A stretch of DNA of 64,000 nt, from assembly GCA_010909165.1 (NCBI GenBank), contig VJWM01000007.1, positions 310,001-374,000 of the forward strand. The letters are read 5' to 3'. Within the stretch, counting starts at the first letter, position 1. Each line of letters opens with the position of its first letter. Positions 1-11,948 of the stretch are shown here, piece after piece. Under the pieces are notes generated by a model. The model saw only the letters and a list, made by a program, of their open reading frames with translations, made no database searches and was not told the origin of the DNA. This DNA is from Anthoceros angustus (taxonomy: Eukaryota; Streptophyta; Anthocerotopsida; Anthocerotales; Anthocerotaceae). The position numbers and the translations under genes were made by a program.

Positions 1-1930
1 AACCCCTCGAAACCATCAAGAATAAATGTCGAGAAAGGAGGGAAGTCCTTCCGAGCATCCACTGATAACATGTCCCTAGCTTGCCTCAAGGACGTTTGGA
101 GAGAGAAGGTTCCCTCCTCCACACCTGATACGAGATCCTCCAGAAAGGGCCTGTCATGGAGGATGAACCGAGAAGCCAAAGCAGGCAGAGGGCCCAATCG
201 CCTGTGAAAGCCGCCGGGAAGAGACCTCCGAGAGTGCACTGTGCCTCCAAATTGCATGTAGGGACGCTTGCCGGGCCGACGCCCATAGGGCACTCAAAAG
301 CCCCGAGCCTGGATGTCCCCGAGAGTATCCATAATCTTCCTATCAAACCGCCGCAGCCGGGACAAAAGTGTCGGGGATGGAGGCAACGTACGGATGAGGT
401 AACCAGGGCGCCTAGCAAAACAGGAGGAAAGAATTCCAAAGGCCACATGTGCATCCTCCAAAGAAAGGGAGGTCCTCGACATGGGAGAGGTCCTCAGAGC
501 CCGTCCAGAAGCTCCCGATGAAGTCGGGAACCAAGGGGACCCCTAGAATCAGAACAGCCGGAGCAATCTCCCAGTGAGATTGCAAAGTAGGTAGAATCCC
601 GACGGAGACCGACGCTGCACTTGGATGCCTTGACCTTCAAGCCCACCAGAAGCTCATGAGAGAAGAGCTCAAAGGCCTCCTTAACTTTGTCCCTGTGCCC
701 GAGGATGTGAGAGTCGCCCCACAAGGGAAGACACAACAAGGCTGAGAAGGCGGCCCTAGATAGGGCCCTATAGTGAGCAATGGCGAAGAGAGCACCGCCT
801 AGGGGGTCGCCTTGCCTGGTACCTGTGGCCGATTCCAAGACAGTAGACAAGAACTCAAGAGACGTCAGGCCGGTAGTAGAGGTTGGAGGACCTCCGTAGA
901 AGCACCGACAAAAGGTATAAGGCTCCCAACGCCGCCAAGATCCCTAAGCTCCTCAAGATGACGCCCTAGAAATGGTATTGAAGGCGCTCGACATCAACTC
1001 AGAAGACCACCCACCCGGTGGGTATCAAGGCATGCCTTCACTCCAAGCACCATGCACTCACTGAGTGGCAATGCCAAATTGAAGGGGTTGAGGTGTCAAG
1101 AAGAGCGCAATCAAGGGCAATAGTGTGGTGAGTAGTCGCATGAAGGCTTCTCATGAGTGGGCGACGCCTGAGCGTGTGCTTGTCCATAGCGACAAGCCGC
1201 TAGCCGCAAGAACATGGGAAATCCGGTGAGGCGTCTCACCCCGAGCCACCGCAGCGGCCAGAGAAAAGAGCTCTGGGAAGCCGCTAGATGGATCTTCGGG
1301 GAGAAAAAGGTCCCTGAGGTGTTCAAACACCATTCCTGACAACCCGGCAGATGAAAGACGTGGGGTCGTAGAGAGTGCCAGAGCAAAAGCTGCCCGATCC
1401 AGAGAGAAGGGATCCTCCGGGACGTAGTCAGATATGTCCGGGGGGATGGCATCCTTGGGAGCTGGATGGAGGGCACGGAGGGCAACAATGGTCTCCTCGA
1501 GCGGGGCTAGGGAGGGTCAAGAGCCTGGCAACATGAGCATACCACCGCTCGCTCGGCTTGCAACGACGCAGGTTTGTTGCATTACCCGGACTGCTCCAAC
1601 CTGCGGATTCCGCCCGAGCCTTGGCAGCACGCAAAGCCTCCTCCTGGAGGGATGCCCAGTCACCAGCCCGAAAGCGCCGAAGACGGCTAGCAACTTCCCG
1701 ATGCCCAGAAGCCCCACCCCTAGAACACCGAAGGCACCACCGGGGGAGAAGCAGGAGAAGGCACCAAGCTAACTCGTCCTGGGGATCGAGCGCAAGGCGA
1801 TCCAAGGGAAGACGGAACGCCAAACGGGCATCATCATGAAGGTGGCGGGGAAGCCTGCGGAAGATGCGCGGGCATGGAAAGCGGGTTTCAAACATCCCAA
1901 GTATGTGATCCAGCTGACCCCGCATTGCAT
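1..1930 (-). pseudogene. decayed reverse-transcriptase retroelement, open at left edge
   Basis: Read right to left, several short ORFs in different frames line up as one broken polyprotein. At 1430-1930 there is an N-terminal region with a PRWCL stretch followed by HREVASRLRRFRAGDWASL. At 1150-1345 is a block containing SGMVFEHLRDLFLPED and ARGETPHRISHVLAAS. At 494-850 is an RT core with GTRQGDPLGGALFAIAH, the usual QGDPLG motif, followed by a WGDSHILG stretch where the YADD-like catalytic motif belongs and then KASKCSVG. At 294-482 an RT-distal part contains HVAFGILSSC. Frameshifts and stops between the blocks show it is dead. The order fits a non-LTR or related plant/algal RT element; I cannot place the clade, and the 3' part lies outside the window. 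Confidence 0.72.
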
Positions 1931-3218
1931 TGTGCTGGTTGTTGTAAGTATCTAATGGGAGCTGAGATTGCCATTTCCTACATCTACAGATCCTGCATAG
2001 TTGCTTGGATCGAACTCGGTGATTGGTTGAAGATCGATGTACTTGGAGTTTGGGGAAGAAACTGGAGTAGCTGCCCACAAGTTTAGGCTAAAAAGCAATC
2101 AGTCGAAAGGGTGCAGTCTTAGAGCATTTGCATGTGTAGGAAAAAGCGGTCTGAGCTGTCCTAAGATGCTTACAATAACTAGCACAATGCAATGGAATAA
2201 CGACAAGGTGTGGGACAAGTATGTCTGTCTCTTTATAATCAAGAATATAATCTATCACAAGGCAGATATCGCAAATCCAAGTTTCAATGGATCCACAACT
2301 TCTACATATATAGATGTAGGCAGTCTTATATCTCACTATCTTCCTATTTCATCTTGACAATAGTATGCTAAATAATCCTTCTATTCTCTAGATATCACTT
2401 ACCTTTTTTTAACATTTATCCTAATATATAGATATGGAGTTGGGGACGTGGCAAATTAAGTATTTTACATTAGTATGAAAAATAAAAGAATATATAATTT
2501 TTTTGAGATATGTTAAAAATAAATAATAATAGAGCCTCTCGTATCCCTTGAGATAAACCATACAACCCAGCAAGCAACTTTCCCCTATGATAAGCCAGAC
2601 CTTAAACTTTTACGATTCCACATGCATCTATAATTTATGCTCTTTACGGTGCAACGCATTATCATGTAATGATAAGTTGGTGCCGCTCCAGCTGAATGGT
2701 AGGTCGAAATCAATTGCCGCTCCCAAAATCGTTGTACATACGTAACAAACTGCATTTAGTATTTGCGAAATGATATTTTCCCAAATGGCAGGCAAAGCTT
2801 TTTGCCTGAGGAGTGACGGAAGGCTACGAAACCTCAGTGAAACTCGTCTGACAGCAGTTGGTGAGCTAGTTGAGGATGCTGCTCTAGCTACCTAAACTAC
2901 GATAGGCTCTTTGTTGAGCTGGGCTGAGCCCCGCAGCAGGAATGGCTCATACAATCAATGGTGGTTACCCCCTCCCCTCAAAACTGTGGTGTAGGTGGTA
3001 ATCGAACAAGATGCCCAAACATTGCAGGAGCAAGTCACAGGCGGAGGGCTGCATCAACAGACAGCACAAGGCTCAGCAAGGTGGTGAGCAAAGCTGGGTG
3101 TCAAAAGCAGAGGCCAATAGCGGCTGGGCAGAGCACAATTCTGCTCCATTTGGAGCAAAGCATGCTGAAACCCTAGCTAGGCCAAAGCGAGGGATGCGGG
3201 GGGTGAAGTAAAAAAAAA
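1931..3218. other. intergenic spacer
   Basis: About 2080-2560 is AT-rich with no credible ORF. The rest is of mixed composition and includes the likely 3' flank of the KCS gene. I see no RNA gene or repeat that I can support. Confidence 0.5.
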
Positions 3219-4895
3219 TCAGGTGGAAATGATCCGAACGTCCGGCACATGGACAGGGAAGTTGTGAATGCAGGCAGCCCAGGGGCCAGCTTTGGGAGGC
3301 TGGATGGTGCGCAGGGCTCGCCAGACCGAACTGTTGCACTTGAAGCCACTGCCGAAGGCGATCTGCCACACCCTGTCCCCGCGCCGCACCCGCCCCTTGG
3401 CCTCCGTGTAGGCCAGCTCGTACCAGATGGAGGAGGAGGAGGTGTTGCCGAACCTGTACAGGGTCATCCGCGAGGCCTCCACGTGCTCCTTGGACAGCTG
3501 CAGGTTCTTCTCCAGCTCATCGATAACCGCCCGGCCGCCCGCGTGAATGCAAAAATGCTCAAAGGCGAGCTTGAAGTCGGGAATGTAAGGCTTGAGCTTG
3601 GCATTGAAGAGCTTCCTGGCAACCAGGGTAGCGAAGAAGAGAATCTGCTCCGAGAGCGGCAGCACGAGCGGTCCTAGAGTAGTGATGTTGGTCTTGAGCG
3701 CGTCGCCGGCAATGGCCATGAGATCCTTGGAGAGCGACACCCCGAGCTTCCCTTCCTCGTCCTCCTCCTGGTACACGCAGCGGAAGCACTTGCTATCCGC
3801 GCCCTTGTGCGTCCTCACCGTGTGCACCAGCTGGTACTTCGATCTCCGCCGGTCGGAGGCCTTGTTGGAGAGCAGAATTGCCACGCCCCCAACCCGGAAC
3901 AGGCAGTTGGGAATGAGCATGGAGCGGCGGTTCCCGAAGTACCAGTTCTGCGTGATGTTCTCCGTGCTCACCACGATGGCGTAGCTGCTCCGGTGCACCT
4001 GCAGCAAATCCTTGGCCAGATCCACCGAGATGACATTGGCGCTGCACCCCATTCCCCCCAGATTGTAGCTCCGGATGTTGCCCCGCATCCGGTACTTGTT
4101 GACGATCATGGCCGACAGCGAGGGCGTGGGATTGAAGAGGCTGCAATTCACCACCAGCACGCCGATGTCCTTGGGCGTCACCTTGGTCTGCGCGAAGAGC
4201 TGGTCCAGCGCCCCGAACATGACCGCCTCCGCCTCGGCGCGCGCCTCCGCCATGTTGATGGTGACCGGCACGCTGTGCAGCCCCGGCGGCAGGTACGTCT
4301 CCTCGCTCAGCCCCGAGCGCTCCAGGATCTTGCGCTGGAACTCCAGATTCTTTGGGTCGAACAGGCCCACCATCTCGGATCGCTTGATGAAGAGGCCGAA
4401 GGGCACCTTGAGCTCGTCCGGCGGCAGGTAGCAGGCGTAGTCGACGCAGTACACGGGCCGCGCCCGCGACATGAAGTACACCGTCCCCCCGAACACCAGC
4501 AATGCGGAGCACCCCAGCACGCTCACCAGGTTGAATTGCAGCTTCACCCACAGCCCCCACATCTCCTCCCTCCCCACCCGCGTCATCTCCAGCCCCACCC
4601 CCAGCACCAGCGGCACCACCAGCAGCGTCACCAGATGCGTGATCAGGTAGTGGTACCCCAGTTTCACATACTTGAGATTCACAGACTGCACGAAATCCGG
4701 CAGCCTCGCCCTCCGCGTCCCGCCGCCGCCGCCGCCATGGTGCCCATTCCCGTTCCCGTTCCACGCATTCCCGTTCCCGTTCATCAGCGCCGCCCTCTCG
4801 TTCTCGCTCTCCCTCTCCCTCTCCTTCTCCCGCGCCCGCTCCTCCTCCATCTCCGCTGCTCCTCCACACCTCCCACCTCCCACCTCCTTCCCCAA
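3219..4895 (-). CDS. 3-ketoacyl-CoA synthase (KCS), very-long-chain fatty acid elongase
   Basis: This is a single-exon 558-residue KCS, the condensing enzyme that joins malonyl-CoA to a long-chain acyl-CoA in the ER fatty-acid elongase, feeding waxes, cutin-type lipids and sphingolipids. Two hydrophobic segments (about residues 80-100 and 122-142) give the usual N-terminal membrane anchor, followed by the FAE1/CUT1-like thiolase-fold domain. The catalytic triad is visible: Cys284 in GGMGCSAN, His451 in FCIHAGGR and Asn484 in RFGNTSSS, with spacing of 167 and 33 residues, as in the family. An Asn follows CSA where Gly is usual. The N-terminus before residue 60 is low-complexity (charged KERE and NGNG/Gly runs). 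Met1 and Met16 are both possible starts. The 5' end and its upstream DNA are duplicated at 5941-6400. Confidence 0.95.
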   Translation of the reverse strand: MGKEVGGGRCGGAAEMEEERAREKERERESENERAALMNGNGNAWNGNGNGHHGGGGGGTRRARLPDFVQSVNLKYVKLGYHYLITHLVTLLVVPLVLGVGLEMTRVGREEMWGLWVKLQFNLVSVLGCSALLVFGGTVYFMSRARPVYCVDYACYLPPDELKVPFGLFIKRSEMVGLFDPKNLEFQRKILERSGLSEETYLPPGLHSVPVTINMAEARAEAEAVMFGALDQLFAQTKVTPKDIGVLVVNCSLFNPTPSLSAMIVNKYRMRGNIRSYNLGGMGCSANVISVDLAKDLLQVHRSSYAIVVSTENITQNWYFGNRRSMLIPNCLFRVGGVAILLSNKASDRRRSKYQLVHTVRTHKGADSKCFRCVYQEEDEEGKLGVSLSKDLMAIAGDALKTNITTLGPLVLPLSEQILFFATLVARKLFNAKLKPYIPDFKLAFEHFCIHAGGRAVIDELEKNLQLSKEHVEASRMTLYRFGNTSSSSIWYELAYTEAKGRVRRGDRVWQIAFGSGFKCNSSVWRALRTIQPPKAGPWAACIHNFPVHVPDVRIIST

Positions 4896-5940
4896 ATCCC
4901 CTCTGCCCGGCTCTCAGCTCAGCTCAGAGCTCAGAGCCCAGAGCCCAGAGCTCCGAGCTCTGCTCGGGGAACAGGAGAAATGCGCGGGCACCACCAGCTC
5001 CCGCACTGCCGCAGCGCAGCGGGCAGGGCTGAGCTGCAGGCAGTTAAGCCCGTCGACAGACAGACTGACTGGAGAGAGACGGCCTGGCCCCATCGCCCTA
5101 GGTTTCACTCCCTGCCAAGTGCCAGCGCTGCAAGCCTGCCACGAACGAGAGTGCAATTCCCGTTTTACTGCTGCACCTGCAGTGTGGCGCGCCACGCTCC
5201 AGTCACCCGGCAGCCTCCGGTCGTTTTGACATGACCATTTCTGCCTCCCTTTCCACTCATGTGCACTGATGACTCCATGGCGGATGGTATAAATGCTTTT
5301 CTGCTTCCCGTCTGCACCGCCGGATACAAGCTTCCTGCAGGCTGCGAGTTTCTAAACCCTACGTCCCCGGGCGCTGTTTCTGCCTTTACAGCCTTGGCTG
5401 CCGCCTCGAGACCCCCGTCGGCGCCTCTTCCCGCCGACGTTGTCGGCATCCGGTACTCGGCTGCCAGCAACATCGGACAGCAGCTCCGAATATTCCTCCG
5501 CGCTTGCGAACGGCGAGGAAGAGGTGCTGCCCTGCCGCTGCCCCTGCCGCTGCCCGTGCCCCTGCCGGGATTTCCCCTTTCTCGTCGCCGGCTGGGCCTT
5601 GACCGTTTCACCCTCCTCGTCGCTGTCGGGCCCCGGCATCTCAGGGTCGCTGTCCAGCGCGGGCTCCATTAGCTCGCCGTCCGCTTCGGACTCCGGTTCC
5701 GATTCGTCGTCGCTGTGATTGCGGACTCTGGAATCGCGGCCGTCGTCGCGCCTCAGGACTGCGTCCAGTTTGTCGTAGTCGAACTCGCCGTCGCTGCTGT
5801 TGTTGTCGTCGTCCTCGTCGTCATCGGCCGAGTCCATGTCGGCACCCTCGTCCCGCTCCAGCAACGCCTCCACTTCCTCGTTGTCGCTGTCGTCTTGATC
5901 ACCGACGTCGTCGTCGTTCGTGATGACAGTGATGTCGTCC
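4830..5940. repeat. tandem segmental duplication, copy 1
   Basis: This unit of about 1.1 kb runs from the pyrimidine-rich start of the KCS coding region, through its upstream DNA, into the 3' coding end of the CEBPZ gene. It is followed directly by a second copy. The breakpoints lie in CT/TCC-rich stretches (around 4815-4835 and 5938-5950), so short-homology recombination is plausible. The copies are nearly identical. Many differences are one-base length changes in homopolymers, for example in the CCC/GGG runs near 5222, 5274 and 5570. Confidence 0.9.
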
Positions 5941-5996
5941 TCTCCTCTCCTCTCCTTCTCCTGCGCTCCTCCTCCATCTCCGCTGCTCCTCCACAC
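5352..5996 (-). pseudogene. chimeric ORF: KCS 5' end fused to the CEBPZ acidic tail
   Basis: At the duplication junction, KCS upstream and first-codon DNA is joined to the CEBPZ 3' coding end. The real KCS ATG (6022) leads into the wrong frame and gives an 89-residue Thr-rich product. A second ATG, 26 nt downstream (5996, [10 protein letters not shown]), is in frame with the CEBPZ tail and gives an open 214-residue ORF. It carries the Asp/Glu-rich tract (DDDVGDQDDSDNEE) and the C-terminal KRRRRGSRGG region. Copy 1 keeps the tail frame open to the end, unlike copy 2. If transcribed from the copied KCS promoter it would be a new gene. It may equally be inert or an assembly artefact. Confidence 0.5.
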
Positions 5997-7066
5997 CTCC
6001 CACCTCCCACCTCCTTCCCCAAATCCCTCTGCCCGGCTCTCAGCTCAGCTCAGAGCCAGAGCCAGAGCTCAGAGCTCTCTGCTCGGGGAACAGGAGAAAT
6101 GCGCGGGCACCACCAGCTCCCGCACTGCCGCAGCGCAGCGGGCAGGGCTGAGCTGCAGGCAGTTAAGCCCGTCGACAGACAGACTGACTGGAGAGAGACG
6201 GCCTGGCCCCATCGCCCTAGGTTTCACTCCCTGCCAAGTGCCAGCGCTGCAAGCCTGCCACGAACGAGAGTGCAATTCCCGTTTTACTGCTGCACCTGCA
6301 GTGTGGCGCGCCACGCTCCAGTCACCCGGGCAGCCTCCGGTCGTTTTGACATGACCATTTCTGCCTCCCTTTCCACTCATGTGCACTGATGACTCCCATG
6401 GCGGATGGTATAAATGCTTTTCTGCTTCCCCGTCTGCACCGCCGGATACAAGCTTCCTGCAGGCTGCGAGTTTCTAAACCCTACGTCCCCGGGCGCTGTT
6501 TCTGCCTTTACAGCCTTGGCTGCCGCCTCGAGACCCCCGTCGGCGCTTCCCGCCGACGTTGTCGGCATCCGGTACTCGGCTGCCAGCAACATCGGACAGC
6601 AGCTCCGAATATTCCTCCGCGCTTGCGAACGGCGAGGAAGAGGTGCTGCCTGCCGCTGCCCCTGCCGCTGCCCGTGCCCCTGCCGCTGCCCCTGCCGGGA
6701 TTTCCCTTTCTCGTCGCCGGCTGGGCCTTGACCGTTTCACCCTCCTCGTCGCTGTCGGGCCCCGGCATCTCAGGGTCGCTGTCCAGCGCAGGCTCCATTA
6801 GCTCGCCGTCCGCTTCGGACTCGGTTCCGATTCGTCGTCGCTGTGATTGCGGACTCTGGAATCGCGGCCGTCGTCGCGCCTCAGGACTGCGTCCAGTTTG
6901 TCGTAGTCGAACTCGCCGTCGCTGCTGTTGTTGTCGTCGTCCTCGTCGTCATCGGCCGAGTCCATGTCGGCACCCTCGTCCCGCTCCAGCAACGCCTCCA
7001 CTTCCTCGTTGTCGCTGTCGTCTTGATCACCGACGTCGTCGTCGTTCGTGATGACAGTGATGTCGT
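5941..7066. repeat. tandem segmental duplication, copy 2
   Basis: Second copy of the KCS-5'/CEBPZ-3' unit. It holds a truncated KCS start (about 20 codons, with ATG at 6020-6022), the KCS upstream region, and the CEBPZ C-terminal coding region that is continuous with the full CEBPZ gene. Compared with copy 1 it has a one-base deletion near 6822 (CTCGG against CTCCGG) and a 12-bp expansion of a GCC/TGC-rich repeat near 6670. Confidence 0.9.
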
Positions 7067-10000
7067 CCTCCTCCTCATCGTCTTGCTTTTGTTTCTTCCG
7101 AGATTTGCCCTTCAAGGAGGCCTTTGCCTGATAGAATTTGTGGAACACCACATCTTCGGGTGCGACATCCGCCTCCGCCATGGACGAGAACTGGGCTCCC
7201 ACTGGAAGCGTCGAGGCAGACTCCAACTGCGACAAAGTACCCAAGCACAGGTCACGCCAACTACTTCCTCATTCCACACATTTCAATCTGTTCCGGTGGA
7301 CTGCTGTTTTTGGCGACAGCATTGTGCGACTGATCAAAGACGACAGCCATGTGGGGGGACGAGCACTCACCGTCTGTGATGGATTGGAGGTGGACAACCC
7401 ATGCCATGTGCCTCCCTCCTTGCCTTTCCGGGCCTTCGGCTTCTTCTCTGCAAACCGATCCAGAAACACACCGAGAGCAAAATCTTGCAACGGGTCTCCT
7501 GAGTAGAGCACGTTTGAGCCAGAGAGCAGAGTTCGGGCCATAGCTGCCACTGATGGATGCACATGAACGCTCAAGGATGTAAGCTCCCACCAACACGTCT
7601 GATCTGCGTTACTGCGCACAGCCACCACACAACAAACGTTACTGACTCGCCAAATAGTCTACACGCTCACAGTCGTTACTACCTGTGAAACACTTCCATG
7701 ATACCATCATACAGGGTAGCGAAGATCCACATACCAGTAAGAAGGCTCTCGAAGAAGAGGGTTGTAAGCGTGCGTCTCCACTCGCACCTTTCCTTTCCCA
7801 TCAACGGGGCCCGCAGAAGTAGGTAGAAGCTGGCTATTGCGCAAGCCATCTCCCACCCCGGAAGTGACTTCACCCTTCCCTCTCTTGCTCCCTGAAGATC
7901 GCCGTTTCTTGGGGTGTTCCAGTGAGTCATCCGAACTAGCGTCATCTTCTTCGGAGTAATCAAAGTTTGCACGCTCCATATCTTCTGCTTCTGAGCCAGA
8001 ATTCTCATCCCCGTTGCCACCACGTGAGGCTGCATCATCGCCTTCACTTGACTTGCTGCTTTGCTGATCACGACGTTGCAAGTCTTTCGTTGCAGCTGCA
8101 CCATCCTCGTTATCATCCAGAACATCAACAAAGTGCTCGTCCTCCTCGTCGTTACTCTCCGGTTGAAGTATTGCATGCCTGGAGACATAGCCCCATCAGA
8201 TCAGCCAGTTTGGGCTTTCAAGCGGCATAAAATGCCTGCATAACTTCCCAAAATACCAGCACAACGGCATGGATGCTTACCATAGACTAGGTCGTCCTTT
8301 AAGAACTTCAGAAACAATCAACAAAGACCCACAAGCATATTGAGGCGGCTGCTGCATCGAGACCTGCAAAACCCAGCTCCTCAATCCACCTGCACGTTTT
8401 TTGTCAACATGTAGCTGATCGGATAAACACATAGGTGGGATCAGGGAACCGACCTGAAGCAAACGCTTCACAAACGCAGCAACCCGCTTTGAATTGATGT
8501 CAGACTTTATCGCCTTGAACATGAGACCTATGAACATCTCCACCTGCACGACACAAAGTTTATTCTCTGGAGAAGGAGCCATCTAGAGTATCTCAAATCA
8601 TATCCGCAGTCTTGAGTGGACCCTAACAGAGATGGATTCCACAAGCACAACTGACTATCTGCAAAAGAGTGAGGCATGCCACCTGACCTTTGAGGACTTG
8701 AAAAGCCCAGGCATTAGAAGAACGGCATAGAGCGCACGGTAGAAGCGGTCACTCATTGCCAAATTCTTGGACAACAGCTGATGAATTAGTATAAGGGCTT
8801 GCACCCCAATATTCAAATTCTCGGAGTGCACCTTTCCAGTAAACAAGCGATGTTTAACAATCAGGCCCCACGTCACACTTTTGTAGCAATATGAATAACC
8901 ACATCAACCAAAAAACAATTCGAAATGAAAATTACCAGCCGGAAAAGAAGAGGAGTATGCGATTCCACAACCCCATCCACCTCACCGGCGGCAACAAATG
9001 GGAAAGCTCTGTTGATACCCTGCAAAGCGTTACCGAATACATCATTAAATACTCCCACCTCCAGGGCTCTTCACACACCGGCACACACAAAAGAACTAGC
9101 AGATAGATAGACAAAAAAGACACACAATCAAGGCAAGTCCTGTACATCTCTGCTGGGATACAGCCTCCAAAGACGAAGCCCTGCCTACCGTAAGCAAGGC
9201 TGAAAGAAGCCGAGAATCTACTTCCGTTGGCCCATCCCTATCAGAACCTCCATTCTTCTTGTCCTTCTTGTTGTGCTTCCCTTTCACCTTTCCTTTCTGT
9301 TTGGATGTGGCTGCAGCTTGAGTTTGCTCCGTGGTAAGTGTCTGGTATGGATAACAATACGTAAGATATCTCCCTTTTGAATAGGAGACTTGAAAATGCG
9401 CAGCCAAAGTTGGTAAAATGCTCTCCTGCAAATTCAATCTCTCTCAAACTTACCTTGAACATGGCAAAGTACAAATCAACTAGACGTCTAGCAAGCTTTG
9501 GTCCGTCTCCTCTATTACCAAGGATGATTTGATTCAAGAAAACTACCTGCAAGCAAAGTTGACAAACTTGGATAGAAGCCCAAACACAATAAACATAATG
9601 CACAAAGAGCTATCATCCCAGTGAACCAAACGAATGACAAGGGTCATTGCGCATGTGCGCAGACAGATGCAGCTGCCACTTGGCTAAATCGTGGTGCCAT
9701 CCTACAGAGTGGCTGACATTTGGAAACATATAATCAGAGCAGTACCGCATAGTATCTTGCTCGCAAACCCACATGTGGTCGGAAAACAAAGGTGTCTACC
9801 TCGTCAATAACAACTCCCTGCTCATAAAGGTTAAAGAAAATCGTCAGCAATTACACTAGAAAGCAAGTACAATATCACGGTCGGAGAGAAGATCTGCGGC
9901 TCACAACAGCAGTACTGTCATCTACTGAACAGGATAGACATGAAGCATCTCGTACCTTCATGTTTGGGTGTTCAGAAAGAAGACATGAGAGCATATAGCT

Positions 10001-11814
10001 GGCATTAGAGGCCGTCTTCCTTTCTGGATCTCCAAGCTGGTTCAGGAAAGTAGAGAGAACCCCATGACAAAGTTTCTCGTGGAACTGTGTGAGAACTGAC
10101 ATTCCAGCACAGCAAGGCAAAGTCATTTTCGTCCAGCACATCACTATGTATGCCATTACCTTGTTCACTAAGGCTGACAGCAATCTCCTTTCTTGCTCAG
10201 GTTTTCCCTTCAGAAGGTCGTACACAGTCTGCAACATATCAGGGACAGATAGCATTACAATGTGTGGCAGGCACTCGACCTGCAAACGTACATTCACTTG
10301 TCTCAAACAAGATAAACAGAATAGCAGTTCCTGTAATAGGCGCTCACCCTAACTGCTTTCTCCTTCAGTATGGGCAGCGTATCCTTGGCAGCTTCTTCCA
10401 GAGTACTTACAAACTTGTCATACCTACGCTCATGCCACCACAAAAGTGCAGACAAAAAATGGACGGTGAGGAAGAAAACAGGCTGAAAAAGATATGGACA
10501 ACGAGACTGCTTGGGCAAGCAGGATCCATAACAAAGGCCACCCTCCCATGTGAGAGGTATGCAGAAAGACCAACCTACGCTTCAGAGAGTCTTCCCAGCA
10601 CCAATAAAGTAGCAAATCCTTCCCCTCCTTGGTTGCTGGCAAGGATGATAGCGGCTGTTGTGACAAGTATTTCAGCTTCCGCCCCGGCAGTAGACTGCAA
10701 GAGAACCACCATAAGAACAAAGCTTCAAGCAGCATATACGTCAAGGTACAGGGCAGCAGAAATTTCCTGGGCAACGCTTACGTACTTAGTAAGAAAGAGC
10801 TCCTTCAAAGCCAGAATGCCTGTGACAGCGTGTCGTTTACCTCCTTTTGAAGTCACCATCCCTGAAAGACACATCATTGCCTCTTATTACAAGATTTATC
10901 CACAGCAAAGGCTTGAATCCGGCAGTAAAAGGCTTCTGTAACGCACCTAGCAATGCGTCCAGACTTCGCAAATTCGCTATAGGATTATCCTGCAGCAGAA
11001 CAGTCATGGCAGCGACCTTGTCGGCTGATGTTCCGAACTTGCTTGCCTTGGCCACCCAACGTCTGTCACTATCCTTATCCTGGGACCTGGCATGATCAGA
11101 GGCTGCCTTTTCCAGCAGCTTATCCCCCTCCACCTTTTTTTCCTGCACCAACTTTTCCCATTCGCTCCGGTCTCCACCTTGAGCCGGCTGACTTGAACCA
11201 GCAATCCAGGCAATCCGTTCAGCTGCAGCGGCCGCAGCTTCGTACCAGAGGGACGAGGAGAATTGGCGAACCCTGGATACGCTCTTGTCGGTGTCGGTTG
11301 TCTTGCCCCTTTTCGGCCCTCTCTCGGCCTCCACGAAGGGAGATGCCCGTTTCCGGTCCTTGCGCATACTTCCATGCTGCGGGTCCGTGTCGGCATCGGA
11401 TTTGGCCTTGTTGCTGCGAGCTTGTGTCTGGACGGTTCCCTGCTGCTGTCTTCCAGCATGAGATTTGCCCTTGTTTCCGGGAGCTTGAGTCTCGACGGAT
11501 CCCTGCTGCCTCTGCCCCTTGTCAAAGTGGGGTTTTCCCTTGTTCCCCCGAGCTTGAGTGGGGGCAGCATCCAGCCTAGTAGAATCATCAGCAGGCAGTA
11601 TTTTGGCTTCCTTCTCCTTCTGCTTCTTCTTATGCTTGGGAGCAATGGGCCCGGACTTCCGAAAGTCGGAATCGTCGAACCCATCAAAGCCAGCTCCAGG
11701 AACTAGCCCCAAACTAGCTGCAAAAGAGGCGACTTCAGCCTGCAAACTCTCATCATTGACCACCTTCTTCTTAGCGGCAGGGGCCCGAGCAGGGTCACTC
11801 GTCTGGGCCGCCAT
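6798..11814 (-). CDS. SWA2: CEBPZ/Mak21/NOC1-family ribosome biogenesis protein (SLOW WALKER2-like), multi-exon
   Basis: This nucleolar protein of the CBF/Mak21 family is needed for pre-60S ribosome maturation; the Arabidopsis homolog is SLOW WALKER2. Exon 1 (start 11814) encodes a Lys-rich N-terminus and ends with GTSADKVAAMTVLLQDNP and NLRSLDALLG. Further exons, joined by GT..AG introns, encode ILALKELFL, RKLKYLSQQPLSSLP, YDKFVSTLEEAAKD, GDPERKTASNASYML with SEHPNMK, DEVDTFVFRPHVGLRARYYA, VVFLNQIILGNRGDGPKLA, GINRAFPF (9020-8930), then the CBF core ending near 8280. Next come an acidic linker (8180-7710) and CWWELTSLSVHVHPSVA with GDPLQDFALGVFLDRF (7620-7370). The last exon holds FHKFYQAKASLKG and an Asp-rich tail. 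In this copy a one-base deletion near 6822 stops the frame at 6798; copy 1 suggests a longer original C-terminus. It shares a 134-bp upstream region with the LSM10-like gene. Confidence 0.9.
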
Positions 11815-11948
11815 AACCCGCTCCGCTGGTGGACGAGGCGGTCAACTGCCTGGGTTTAAGGCTGGCTGAATAGAGGCGGAAGTTAGGGTTTAAGCCTTTC
11901 CTCCCTCCCGGAAACGCCAAATATTGCATCTTCCAATTTGGTCCAGCT
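11815..11948. promoter_or_regulatory. bidirectional promoter region, CEBPZ / LSM10-like
   Basis: Only 134 bp separate the two start codons, which face away from each other, so both promoters and 5' UTRs must overlap here or extend into the neighbouring gene. I see no clear TATA box. Both genes act in nuclear RNA metabolism, so shared control is plausible but inferred. Confidence 0.6.

Noticed and set aside
2958-3030. tRNA-like segment (GGTGGTAATCGAAC)
   Set aside because: Only a T-arm-like stretch on one strand; no acceptor or anticodon stem could be paired.
3793-4869. 358-codon ORF on the - strand overlapping KCS
   Set aside because: Shifted frame of the KCS coding region, Gly/Ala/Arg-rich and without motifs.
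3807-5234. 475-codon ORF on the + strand opposite KCS
   Set aside because: It is the antisense shadow of a GC-rich KCS gene, His/Arg/Pro-rich with no domain; KCS on the other strand is complete with its catalytic triad.
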